A stretch of DNA of 7,005 nucleotides from Bacteroidales bacterium (GCA_016290715.1 JAEEUY010000058.1:1-7005), one strand, 5' to 3'. Counted from the first letter of the stretch, positions 1 to 6,060 are shown. Translations and numbers: made by a program. The notes: generated by a model from the letters alone, not told the origin.

Positions 1-1
1 A

Positions 2-1036
2 ACACCTACCATTTTGGTTACTGATAAAGAAGGCAATGTCATCAAAACATTCGATATGCCGGTAGGTGCACGTTTGGCAGTAGAAGTGGGTGATAAAATT
101 GAAAGTGGTAGCATTTTGGCTAAAATACCTCGTTCGTTTGGTAAGTCAGGCGATATCACAGGAGGTCTTCCTCGTGTAACGGAACTCTTTGAAGCACGTA
201 ATCCTTCTGATCCTGCTATCGTTTCTGAAATCGACGGTGTGGTTTCTTTTGAAAAGAAATTGAAACGTGGTAACCGTGAGGTGAAAGTAACTTCCCGTAC
301 GGGTGAAGTTAAGAGTTACCTCATTCCTGCTTCTAAACAAATCTTGGCACAAGAAAACGATTACGTGAAAGCAGGTACTCCGCTTTCAGAAGGAGCCTTG
401 ACCCCATCTGACATCTTGAATATCAAGGGAGCGATGAAAGTTCAGGAGTATATCGTAAACGAAATTCAAGAAGTTTATCGTTTGCAAGGTGTAAAAATTA
501 ATGACAAACACTTTGAAGTGATCGTCCGCCAAATGATGCGTAAGATGGAAATTGAAGACCCGGGTGATACCAAGTTCTTGCAAGGTGAATTGATCAATAA
601 AGTTGATTTCCAAGAAGAAAATGATGCCATTTGGGAAATGAAAGTGGTTACTGACGAGGGCGATTCCGAAAACTTCATCAAAGGTCAAATCGTTACCCCA
701 AAACAATTGCGTGATGAAAACTCTTTGTTGAAACGTCGCGATATGAAGTTGGTGGAGGTAAGGGATGCACATCCTGCCACAGGTAAGCCGATACTTCAAG
801 GTATTACCCGTGCATCATTGCAAATCAGAAGCTTTATTTCCGCCGCCTCTTTCCAAGAGACTACGAAAGTACTTACCAACGCCGCTTGTAACGCTCAATC
901 CGACCACTTGCTCGGCTTGAAGGAAAATGTTATCGTGGGGCATCTCATACCCGCCGGTACAGGCTTGAAGAAGTACCAAGGGATTGAGGTTAGCTCAATG
1001 GAAGAGTACGAAAATCTGATGGCTTCAAAAAACTAA
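2..1036 (+). CDS. rpoC: DNA-directed RNA polymerase subunit beta', C-terminal part (5' truncated by window edge)
   Basis: This is the last 344 residues of the beta' subunit of RNA polymerase, the catalytic clamp subunit that makes RNA in the cytoplasm. The frame is open to the window edge, so the apparent TTG start at 14 is not a real start. Family hallmarks are visible in order: DITGGLPRVTELFEAR near the beginning, an inserted beta-rich module with paired V/G residues, GVKINDKHFEVIVRQMMRKM in the middle, and near the end SFISAASFQETTKVLT followed by GLKENVIVGHLIPAGTG. These are the conserved bridge-distal and C-terminal regions of bacterial RpoC. The acidic tail after GTG (KKYQGIEVSSMEEYENLM) is short. 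The gene normally follows rpoB, which would lie left of the window. A strong terminator follows the TAA directly. I see no frameshift. The identification is essentially certain. Confidence 0.98.
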   Translation, partial: TPTILVTDKEGNVIKTFDMPVGARLAVEVGDKIESGSILAKIPRSFGKSGDITGGLPRVTELFEARNPSDPAIVSEIDGVVSFEKKLKRGNREVKVTSRTGEVKSYLIPASKQILAQENDYVKAGTPLSEGALTPSDILNIKGAMKVQEYIVNEIQEVYRLQGVKINDKHFEVIVRQMMRKMEIEDPGDTKFLQGELINKVDFQEENDAIWEMKVVTDEGDSENFIKGQIVTPKQLRDENSLLKRRDMKLVEVRDAHPATGKPILQGITRASLQIRSFISAASFQETTKVLTNAACNAQSDHLLGLKENVIVGHLIPAGTGLKKYQGIEVSSMEEYENLMASKN

Positions 1037-1045
1037 AACATAGTG

Positions 1046-1078
1046 AAAGAGATTAGCCACTCGCTAATCTCTTTTTTT
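1046..1078 (+). terminator. Intrinsic terminator of rpoC
   Basis: A perfect stem pairs GAGATTAGC (1049-1057) with GCTAATCTC (1063-1071) across a five-base loop. Three further A-T pairs (1046-1048 with 1072-1074) extend it, and it runs straight into a T-tract ending at 1078. It begins nine bases after the rpoC stop. This is a classic Rho-independent terminator that should end the rpoBC transcript before the DUF3467 gene, although partial read-through cannot be excluded. Confidence 0.93.
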
Positions 1079-1106
1079 CATATTTTTATCCTTAAAATGA
1101 AAGATT

Positions 1107-1397
1107 ATGGAACAACAAAAAATAGATATTAATTTAAATGAAGAAGTTGCCCAAGGGACTTATGCAAATCTGGCAATCATTACCCATTCCGATAATGAGT
1201 TTATCCTTGACTTTGTGGCGATGCTCCCCGGCCTGCCTAAAGGAAATGTGCGTTCACGCATTATCTTGACACCTCAAAATGCAAAAAGATTATTGGGGGC
1301 ATTGGCTGATAATGTTCGCAAATTTGAAGAAAAAAATGGCAAAATAAACGACCATCCCAACGAAATTCCTATCATTGGAGGCGGCGGAATGGCTTAA
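1107..1397 (+). CDS. DUF3467 family protein
   Basis: This is a 96-residue cytoplasmic protein with no signal peptide or membrane segment. It matches the DUF3467 pattern: a short polar start, GTYANLAIITHSDNEFILDF, then VRSRIILTPQNAKRLLGAL and a charged helix NVRKFEEKNGKI, ending in a glycine-rich tail (IIGGGGMA). The family is known as small uncharacterised proteins often found next to rpoC in Bacteroidota. No biochemical role is established that I can name. The ATG at 1107 is the only reasonable start, and no good Shine-Dalgarno precedes it, which is usual in this phylum. The gene sits 28 bases after the rpoC terminator and 51 bases before glnS on the same strand, so it could share a transcript with glnS. 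Family assignment is confident; function is unknown. Confidence 0.88.
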   Translation: MEQQKIDINLNEEVAQGTYANLAIITHSDNEFILDFVAMLPGLPKGNVRSRIILTPQNAKRLLGALADNVRKFEEKNGKINDHPNEIPIIGGGGMA

Positions 1398-1448
1398 TTT
1401 TTCTTTTCTTAATGAATCAAAGGTTATCATTCTAAATATTGGCGTATT

Positions 1449-3074
1449 ATGAATTTTATTGAAGAAATCATTGAAAAAGATTTGGCAAATGGGAAAAATG
1501 GATCTAAAGTTCATACACGTTTTCCCCCAGAACCCAATGGATATTTGCATATTGGACATGCTAAATCTATCTGTCTCAACTTTGGATTAGCCAAAAAATA
1601 TAATGGATTGTGCAATCTGCGTTTTGATGATACCAATCCGGTAAAAGAAGATGTAGAATATGTGGATTCTATCAAAGAAGATATCCAGTGGTTGGGATTT
1701 CAATGGGCGGAAGAACATTACGCATCCGACTATTTCGATCAGTTATATTTGTGGGCTGAGCAGATGATTCAAGAGGGTTTGGCATACGTTGATGACCAAA
1801 CACAAGAAGAAATCAGTGCGGGTAGGGGAGTCCCTACCAAACCTGGAGTGGAGAGTCCTTATAGAAATCGTACCCCCGAAGAAAATTTGGACCTCTTTCG
1901 CAGAATGAAAGCAGGGGAATTCCCCGACGGCAGCAGAGTATTGCGTGCCAAAATCGGAATGTCTTCTCCTAATATGCACATGCGCGACCCGATTATGTAC
2001 AGGATTTTGCATACGGATCATCACCGCACGGGCAATAAATGGTGCATCTATCCTATGTACGATTATGCCCACGGACAGAGCGACTCTATTGAAGGGATTA
2101 CCCATTCGATTTGTACTTTGGAATTTGAAATCCATCGTCCGCTCTACGATTGGTTTTGCGAAGCTTTGAAAATCCACCACCCGCAACAGATTGAATTTGC
2201 ACGCTTGAATCTCAATTATACCATTATGAGCAAACGAAAACTCATGAAACTGGTACAAGAGAAGCATGTGATGGGATGGGATGACCCACGAATGCCCACT
2301 ATTTGTGGTTTGCGCCGTCGTGGCTATACTCCGCAATCTGTTCGCAATTTTGCCGAAACAGTGGGTATTGCCAAACGGGATAATATTATTGATGTTTCAT
2401 TGCTCGAATTTTGTGCCCGTGAGGATTTGAACAAGGTGGCTACCCGTACGATGGCTGTTTTGGATCCTGTGAAGTTGATTATTGACAATTATCCTGATAA
2501 TCAGGAAGAAATGCTTACTGCTATCAATAACCCGGAAAACCCTGAAGCAGGAACCCGCAATGTGCCTTTCAGTAAAGAACTATGGATTGAACGGGCTGAT
2601 TTTCGTGAAGTTGCTGATAAAAAATTCTATCGTTTGACTGTAGGGGGGGAAGTGCGTTTGAAATATGCCTATATTATCAAATGTACGCATGTGGATAAAG
2701 ATGCCGACGGAAATATTGTAGCCATTCATGCTACGTATGATCCCGAAACGCGCAGCGGGTTGGCAGCCAGCAATCGGAAAGTGAAAGCCACCATTCATTG
2801 GCTCTCTACAGCTCATGCTAAAAAGGCGGAAGTGCGCTTGTTTGAACGTTTGTTTAATGTGCCTGATCCTGACGATTGCGAAGAGGGACAAACTTTCCTC
2901 GATCATCTGAATCCTCATTCATTGACAATTCAAGATGGTTGGATAGAGGAGAGCCTTACTTTGGAAAATGCAGAAAAACATTATCAATTTGAAAGAATTG
3001 GTTATTTTTGCATCGACAGGGACTCCACGCCCAATAAGTTGGTATTTAACAAGACCGTAGGTCTGAAACAATAA
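1449..3074 (+). CDS. glnS: Glutamine--tRNA ligase (GlnRS)
   Basis: This 541-residue class I aminoacyl-tRNA synthetase charges tRNA-Gln with glutamine using ATP in the cytoplasm. The N-terminal Rossmann domain opens with HTRFPPEPNGYLHIGHAKS, which holds the HIGH signature at residues 34-37. LRFDDTNPVKED follows. The glutamine-type acceptor-binding region includes GNKWCIYPMYDYAHGQSD and the second signature, MSKRK, at residues 260-264. WDDPRMPTICGLRRRGY lies just after it. The C-terminal beta-barrel anticodon-binding region is present and ends in GYFCIDRDSTPNKLVFNKTVGL, as in the E. coli enzyme. Length is close to the roughly 550 residues of E. coli GlnRS, so the gene is intact. The combination of motifs favours GlnRS over GluRS. 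Its stop lies four bases before the thioredoxin start, suggesting one operon. I see no convincing promoter in the 51 bases upstream. Confidence 0.97.
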   Translation: MNFIEEIIEKDLANGKNGSKVHTRFPPEPNGYLHIGHAKSICLNFGLAKKYNGLCNLRFDDTNPVKEDVEYVDSIKEDIQWLGFQWAEEHYASDYFDQLYLWAEQMIQEGLAYVDDQTQEEISAGRGVPTKPGVESPYRNRTPEENLDLFRRMKAGEFPDGSRVLRAKIGMSSPNMHMRDPIMYRILHTDHHRTGNKWCIYPMYDYAHGQSDSIEGITHSICTLEFEIHRPLYDWFCEALKIHHPQQIEFARLNLNYTIMSKRKLMKLVQEKHVMGWDDPRMPTICGLRRRGYTPQSVRNFAETVGIAKRDNIIDVSLLEFCAREDLNKVATRTMAVLDPVKLIIDNYPDNQEEMLTAINNPENPEAGTRNVPFSKELWIERADFREVADKKFYRLTVGGEVRLKYAYIIKCTHVDKDADGNIVAIHATYDPETRSGLAASNRKVKATIHWLSTAHAKKAEVRLFERLFNVPDPDDCEEGQTFLDHLNPHSLTIQDGWIEESLTLENAEKHYQFERIGYFCIDRDSTPNKLVFNKTVGLKQ

Positions 3075-3078
3075 CTTT

Positions 3079-3576
3079 ATGAGAAAAATTGTTCTTTTTT
3101 TTGCAGTGATATTCTTGTGTCTTTCTCTTTTTGCACAAAATGTAGCTACCTCTTCTGATTCAAAGAGCACTACTACGGTATCTAACAACAAAAAAACATC
3201 TAAAGAGAAACTTGAAATTGTTAAAATTTCGCAGGAAGAGTTTGCAAAACAATATTACAACTACAAGGATTCAACGGCAGTCTATAAAGGGAAAGTGCCT
3301 GTTATTGTGGATTGTTATGCCGACTGGTGTGGGCCATGCAAGCGGCTGGCTCCCATTCTGCAAGAATTGAATGAAGAGTATATGGGGAAAATAAAGATTG
3401 TGAAAATCAATACCGATGAAAATAGGGATTTAGCCTATACATTGAAGATAAACTCTATACCGACCATGCTATTTCTCGTGCCGAATAAAAAGCCAGTGAG
3501 AACTTTAGGCTTGCTACCAAAAGAACAATTAAAAGAGATTATTGATACCTATTTGTTAAAAGAAAAAGACCGTTAA
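3079..3576 (+). CDS. Secreted thioredoxin-fold protein (WCGPC active site)
   Basis: This is a 165-residue exported thioredoxin-like protein. Residues 1-19 form a Sec signal peptide: MRK, a hydrophobic core VLFFAVIFLCLSLF, then A before Q20, the usual Bacteroidota A|Q cleavage style. Cys13 is not in a lipobox, so a lipoprotein is unlikely. A Ser/Thr/Lys-rich linker (about 20-44) leads to a thioredoxin domain with VIVDCYADWCGPCKRLAPIL. The redox pair is Cys84/Cys87 in WCGPC (83-87), and SIPT carries the cis-proline at 128. Such proteins reduce or shuffle disulfides in the periplasm; its actual partner is not visible. Four bases separate it from glnS, so it is probably co-transcribed and perhaps translationally coupled. 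Its stop codon lies inside the loop of the following terminator. The fold is very likely; the specific role is inferred. Confidence 0.92.
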   Translation: MRKIVLFFAVIFLCLSLFAQNVATSSDSKSTTTVSNNKKTSKEKLEIVKISQEEFAKQYYNYKDSTAVYKGKVPVIVDCYADWCGPCKRLAPILQELNEEYMGKIKIVKINTDENRDLAYTLKINSIPTMLFLVPNKKPVRTLGLLPKEQLKEIIDTYLLKEKDR

Positions 3577-3594
3577 GCGGTCTTTTTCTTTTTT
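3558..3594 (+). terminator. Bidirectional terminator overlapping the thioredoxin stop codon
   Basis: AGAAAAAGACCG (3561-3572) pairs perfectly with CGGTCTTTTTCT (3578-3589), with extra A-T pairs outside, around the five-base loop TTAAG. The stem runs into T-rich sequence on the plus strand (3583-3594). On the minus strand the stem is likewise followed by T-rich sequence (TTTTCTTTTAA). The TAA stop (3574-3576) is in the loop, so the last codons (KEKDR) are encoded by the left arm. It separates the rightward glnS-thioredoxin unit from leftward transcription coming from the ATPase gene. Confidence 0.88.
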
Positions 3595-3731
3595 CTCCAC
3601 TAACCGCTTCATCTCCCGTACCAGAAACAATGTACAATGAATAATGTACAATGTACAATTAGCCCCAAGACCTATTAATTGTACATTGTAAATTGTACAT
3701 TGGCAAGAAGGTGCTGATGGAGAAGCCGGCG
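3595..3731. repeat. Direct repeat copy 1 with internal hairpin (downstream of ATPase gene)
   Basis: This 137-bp unit also occurs in the same orientation at 5245-5388. The outer left flank starts CTCCACTAACCGCTTCAT and matches copy 2 except at four transitions. The core is an imperfect hairpin. CAATGTACAAT (3628-3638) pairs with ATTGTACATTG (3692-3702), and TACAATGTACAATTA (3647-3661) pairs perfectly with TAATTGTACATTGTA (3676-3690). There is an eight-base left bulge and a 14-base loop. The right flank GGCAAGAAGGTG, seven diverged bases, then AGAAGCCGGCG ends one base before the ATPase stop codon. TTCTCCA (3593-3599) and TGGAGAA (3718-3724) are short complementary ends. Together with the terminator it fills the whole 3577-3732 gap. 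Nature unknown; a REP/BIME-like or MITE-like interspersed element is the best guess. Confidence 0.9.
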
Positions 3732-3732
3732 T

Positions 3733-5151
3733 TTAAGGCTCAAAGAGATGGTCCATTGTCAATTGCACGGATATGTCGTTTGCGTATTGGTTTTGCTGAA
3801 GGCCGTATGGGGTAATCATGGTGATGTGAATGGCTTTGCGGGTTTTTGTTGATTGAGCAAACGCATTCAACCTGTTATTAAGTTTTTGAATTTCAGAATG
3901 ATTGAGCACGTATTCACCCTGAGACCACTTCATCTCACACAGGTTGATGACTTGATCACTTCTGTCAATCAGCAAGTCAATTTGTGCACCAGAAGTTTCT
4001 TCTGTTGCAGGAAGGTACCATGAAAAGCAGTTGGTGGCAACACCCTCGATACCAAGTCGATGTTTGATCTGCGGGACATGTAGCATACAAAGCCTTTCAA
4101 AGGCAAGACCGCACCAAGTGCGTTGCATTTGGGAAGAGAGAGAATGTGTCCAAAAAGCTACATCGTGGTTGGTGTTTTCAGACATGAATTTGAAATGGAA
4201 GAGCGTGAAGTTGTCAATAAGCTGATAAAGAGTGTCTTTTTTCTTTTTCCCGAAAGAGGTGTATTTCCTTATGAAACCGCATTGTTCCAATTCCTCCAAC
4301 TGTCTGCTGAAAGCACCGTTGTCATCCACGTTGATTGATTTCAACAAGTTTTGTCTGGTAAGACCACGGCATTGTGTTCCCAAAGCGGTCACGATGTCAA
4401 TATAGGGCTGTGGCGTTTTGAAAAGAGAGTCATACAGTTCGTAAAATTCGTTTTTCAAAGGTGCATGGTCTTGAAAAAAAAGATTGTCAATATTTTGGGC
4501 ATCAGACATGCCTTTTTCAAGCAAACTCCAGTAGAAAGCGACTCCGCCCATCACCATATATAACGTGGAGATTTGTCGTCTGCTGAACCGAAGATGGCGG
4601 CTTTGCACATACAATTCACATTCATGCAAAGTAAATGGGGATAGCGAGATTCTCCGAGTCACCCTGTTGTGTAATCCCCCCCGATTCCGCAGCACTTTTT
4701 TGATAATCCAGGAAGTGGCGGAAGCGCAAATGATGAGAACAATATCCTTGCGGGCTGACGCCCAATTATTCCAAAAATGCTCCAAAGCAGGCAGAAAATT
4801 GGATTTTGGCGTGTCTAACCAAGAAATTTCATCTATAAAAACCACCTTTTTCTTTCTTCGGGAAACCTTGATTAGTTTCTTTAACTCGTCAAATGCATCC
4901 ATCCAGCTATTCAAAACAGGACAATTCTCGTTGCCATAATCATTAAGCGAGCGTTTGAAGGCATCCAATTGTCCTCTTGTTGAAGTATTGGCCATGCCGC
5001 TGTGTTGAAATGTGAATTTATAATCAAAAGTTTCCCGCACCAAGAAAGTTTTGCCCACTCTTCTTCGACCATAAACCGCCACGAATTCAGACAGGTCAGA
5101 CGAGATTGTATTGTACAAAATATCATGTTCTAATTTCCTACCAATCAACAT
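3733..5151 (-). CDS. AAA+ ATPase with PD-(D/E)XK-like C-terminus (ATPase_2 / DUF234 type)
   Basis: This is a 472-residue cytoplasmic P-loop protein. The N-terminal ATPase_2 domain has Walker A GRRRVGKT at 28-35 and Walker B VVFIDE at 103-108 followed by ISWLD. A sensor-1-like strand (IVLIICASATSW, 137-148) and an arginine-rich motif GGLHNRVTRRISLSPF (158-173) follow. The middle part (about 230-320) is helical and winged-helix-like (LTRQNLLKSI, LEELEQCGFI). The C-terminus fits DUF234, with a nuclease-fold pattern: Glu352 in AFERL, Asp392 in QIDLLI, and Glu406/Lys408 in CEMKW. Length is normal for the family and all motifs are intact. The family is abundant and multi-copy in Bacteroidota and archaea, and its function is not established. 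Known ideas include a link to mobile elements, defence or DNA processing. The ATG at 5149-5151 begins the usual IGRK-E start and follows an exact -7 box by 24 bases. The gene is bracketed by the direct repeats and may be a module of its own. Confidence 0.9.
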   Translation of the reverse strand: MLIGRKLEHDILYNTISSDLSEFVAVYGRRRVGKTFLVRETFDYKFTFQHSGMANTSTRGQLDAFKRSLNDYGNENCPVLNSWMDAFDELKKLIKVSRRKKKVVFIDEISWLDTPKSNFLPALEHFWNNWASARKDIVLIICASATSWIIKKVLRNRGGLHNRVTRRISLSPFTLHECELYVQSRHLRFSRRQISTLYMVMGGVAFYWSLLEKGMSDAQNIDNLFFQDHAPLKNEFYELYDSLFKTPQPYIDIVTALGTQCRGLTRQNLLKSINVDDNGAFSRQLEELEQCGFIRKYTSFGKKKKDTLYQLIDNFTLFHFKFMSENTNHDVAFWTHSLSSQMQRTWCGLAFERLCMLHVPQIKHRLGIEGVATNCFSWYLPATEETSGAQIDLLIDRSDQVINLCEMKWSQGEYVLNHSEIQKLNNRLNAFAQSTKTRKAIHITMITPYGLQQNQYANDISVQLTMDHLFEP

Positions 5152-5175
5152 AATCAGTAAATCTTAAATACGCGG

Positions 5176-5183
5176 CAAAGATA
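5176..5183 (-). promoter_or_regulatory. Bacteroidota -7 box of the ATPase gene (TATCTTTG)
   Basis: On the minus strand TATCTTTG matches the TAnnTTTG consensus of Bacteroidota housekeeping promoters exactly. It lies 24 bases upstream of the ATG at 5151, giving a short leader. No clear TTTG -33 box is present at the expected distance; that region is instead occupied by the A-tract and inverted repeat at 5188-5232. The match and position make a promoter likely, and they imply that the ATPase is transcribed independently of the genes to its right. Confidence 0.7.
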
Positions 5184-5187
5184 TAAA

Positions 5188-5232
5188 ATTTTTTGCGGAA
5201 TCTCATTTTTTTTACCACATTCCGCAAAAAAT
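5188..5232. repeat. 14-bp perfect inverted repeat upstream of the ATPase promoter
   Basis: ATTTTTTGCGGAAT (5188-5201) is the exact reverse complement of ATTCCGCAAAAAAT (5219-5232), separated by a 17-base spacer rich in T (CTCATTTTTTTTACCAC). The promoter-proximal arm starts four bases upstream of the -7 box, so the palindrome covers the -33 region. No T-tract follows the stem in either direction, so it is a poor intrinsic terminator. It could be an operator for a dimeric regulator, a cruciform or hairpin signal, or a remnant of element ends. Function is inferred only from position. Confidence 0.75.
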
Positions 5233-5244
5233 ATGTTACCTCTC

Positions 5245-5388
5245 CTCCACCAACCGTTTCATTTCCCGCACCAGAAACAATGTACAATGTTCAATGTATA
5301 ATGTACAGTTGGTCTCGTAGCAAACTAATTGTACATTGTTAATTGTAAATTGTACATTGGCAAGAAGGTGAGGGTGGAGAAGCCGGTG
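5245..5388. repeat. Direct repeat copy 2 with internal hairpin (upstream of ATPase gene)
   Basis: This 144-bp unit is the second copy of the repeat at 3595-3731. It starts CTCCACCAACCGTTTCAT and ends GGAGAAGCCGGTG, one base before the stop of the 204-aa gene. The hairpin has an outer stem identical to copy 1 (5278-5288 with 5349-5359). A short stem CAAT/ATTG (5292-5295 with 5342-5345) comes next. The inner 16-pair stem (5298-5313 with 5324-5339) includes three G-T oppositions: 5299/5338, 5308/5329 and 5311/5326. The loop (5314-5323) is unrelated in sequence to that of copy 1. CTCCACC (5245-5251) and GGTGGAG (5373-5379) form complementary ends. The 5152-5389 gap therefore holds, right to left, this repeat, the 14-bp inverted repeat and the ATPase promoter. 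Confidence 0.9.
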
Positions 5389-5389
5389 C

Positions 5390-6004
5390 TTATGCTTGCA
5401 ACAACTCCACTACTTTTTCCAAGGTGTAGGCCTCGTAAAGTTCCTTGGCTTTGTCGTAGAGTGTGTTGATCTCCATAAAAGATTGACAAAGTTCACGGAA
5501 CGGCTGTATGTTTCTTTCCTTGCACTCCCCTTTATGGTTGACAATGCCGCAGCAGTTTGCACCTGTCAGCGGGCTTCCTGAAATACGATATACCAACCAG
5601 CCATCTTCCCATGATTTTCCGACAGACGATTGCGGATATGTCAGCCACCACTGGAGGTACACCCCCAAAGTGGGACATTGGAATCCGCTGGTTCCAGTGT
5701 AGGCCAGGCTGTTCTGTGCGGTTACGGGAGCAAGGAACATGCGACTGTCGTCAAGGATTTGTTCATGGTGTTTGAGGAAGAAGAAGGCGTGGTCGGTGAA
5801 GAATTTCTCGGCACGCACGGTTTCCGGCGAGGGTTCCTGCACACGGGGACGCCTATGCCTGCGACCGATGGTCAGATACTGTCCTGTTGTGTCGAGCTTC
5901 ATGCTGTTGTCTATCGGTGCTGCCTGCATAGGTTTGGGGTAGCAGGGTAGTGTGCTGCCGTCAAGGAGGGTGATGACAGCATTGGAATGTTTTTCAGTAT
6001 TCAT
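5390..6004 (-). CDS. Hypothetical protein, 204 aa, cysteine-containing
   Basis: I do not recognise a family for this protein. The frame is open upstream to a TTG at 6064, but the ATG at 6002-6004 is preferred because an exact -7 box (6045-6052) lies downstream of that TTG, and the extra N-terminal residues look unlike a real start. The protein has no signal peptide or membrane segment. Visible regions are a polar N-terminus with LLDGSTLPCYPKP (14-25), a basic patch GRRHRRPR, an aromatic stretch YLQWWLTYP, and WEDGWLVYRISGSPLTGANCC (cysteines 151 and 152). Further cysteines are at 161 and 173, and the C-terminus is helical (NTLYDKAKELYEAYTLEKVVELL). The cysteine spacing is not a clear zinc-finger pattern. 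By eye it appears somewhat more GC-rich than glnS. It follows the 131-aa gene by 56 bases, and a repeat copy begins right after its stop. It is a real gene by length and promoter; function unknown. Confidence 0.75.
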   Translation of the reverse strand: MNTEKHSNAVITLLDGSTLPCYPKPMQAAPIDNSMKLDTTGQYLTIGRRHRRPRVQEPSPETVRAEKFFTDHAFFFLKHHEQILDDSRMFLAPVTAQNSLAYTGTSGFQCPTLGVYLQWWLTYPQSSVGKSWEDGWLVYRISGSPLTGANCCGIVNHKGECKERNIQPFRELCQSFMEINTLYDKAKELYEAYTLEKVVELLQA

Positions 6005-6044
6005 AGTTTCGTCTTGAATTTTCTGCAGATTTCGCTGGCTGGTG

Positions 6045-6052
6045 CAAAAGTA
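6045..6052 (-). promoter_or_regulatory. Bacteroidota -7 box of the 204-aa gene (TACTTTTG)
   Basis: On the minus strand TACTTTTG is an exact TAnnTTTG match 40 bases upstream of the ATG at 6004. It lies in the gap after the 131-aa gene's stop (6061-6063). It would allow separate expression of the 204-aa gene and it decides the start codon: a message from here cannot include the TTG at 6064. No convincing TTTG -33 box is seen; TTGACA occurs 12 bases upstream but at the wrong spacing. Confidence 0.6.
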
Positions 6053-6060
6053 TATCCCTG

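Noticed and set aside
14..16. TTG as a start codon of the first gene
   Set aside because: The frame is open to the window edge and the product is the C-terminal part of RpoC, so this is an internal codon.
1081..1088. TATTTTTA as a -7 box for the DUF3467 gene
   Set aside because: It has one mismatch to TAnnTTTG in an A/T-rich stretch and no -33 box, so it is too weak to report as a promoter.
1743..2336. Long open frame of 197 codons on the minus strand inside glnS
   Set aside because: It is a shadow of the glnS codons. The translation has no recognisable family, and glnS is certain on the plus strand. The same applies to the minus-strand frames inside rpoC (386-799) and glnS (2580-2918).
3079..3138. 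Lipoprotein signal at Cys13 of the thioredoxin-like protein
   Set aside because: The residues before the cysteine (IFL) do not fit a lipobox and the hydrophobic core continues beyond it. Cleavage after Ala19 fits better.
3628..3702. Reiterated ATTGTACATTG words as a possible CRISPR array
   Set aside because: The words are in inverted as well as direct orientation, have no uniform spacers, and form a hairpin. There are no cas genes nearby.
4565..4939. Plus-strand open frames within the ATPase gene and within the leftward operon (for example 5630-5950 and 6344-6721)
   Set aside because: They lie fully antisense to better-supported genes, lack promoter and family support, and their compositions are typical of complementary-strand reading.
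5188..5232. The 14-bp palindrome as a terminator of the 204-aa gene
   Set aside because: No T-tract follows the stem on either strand, and the promoter-proximal arm abuts the ATPase -7 box, so a regulatory role is more plausible.
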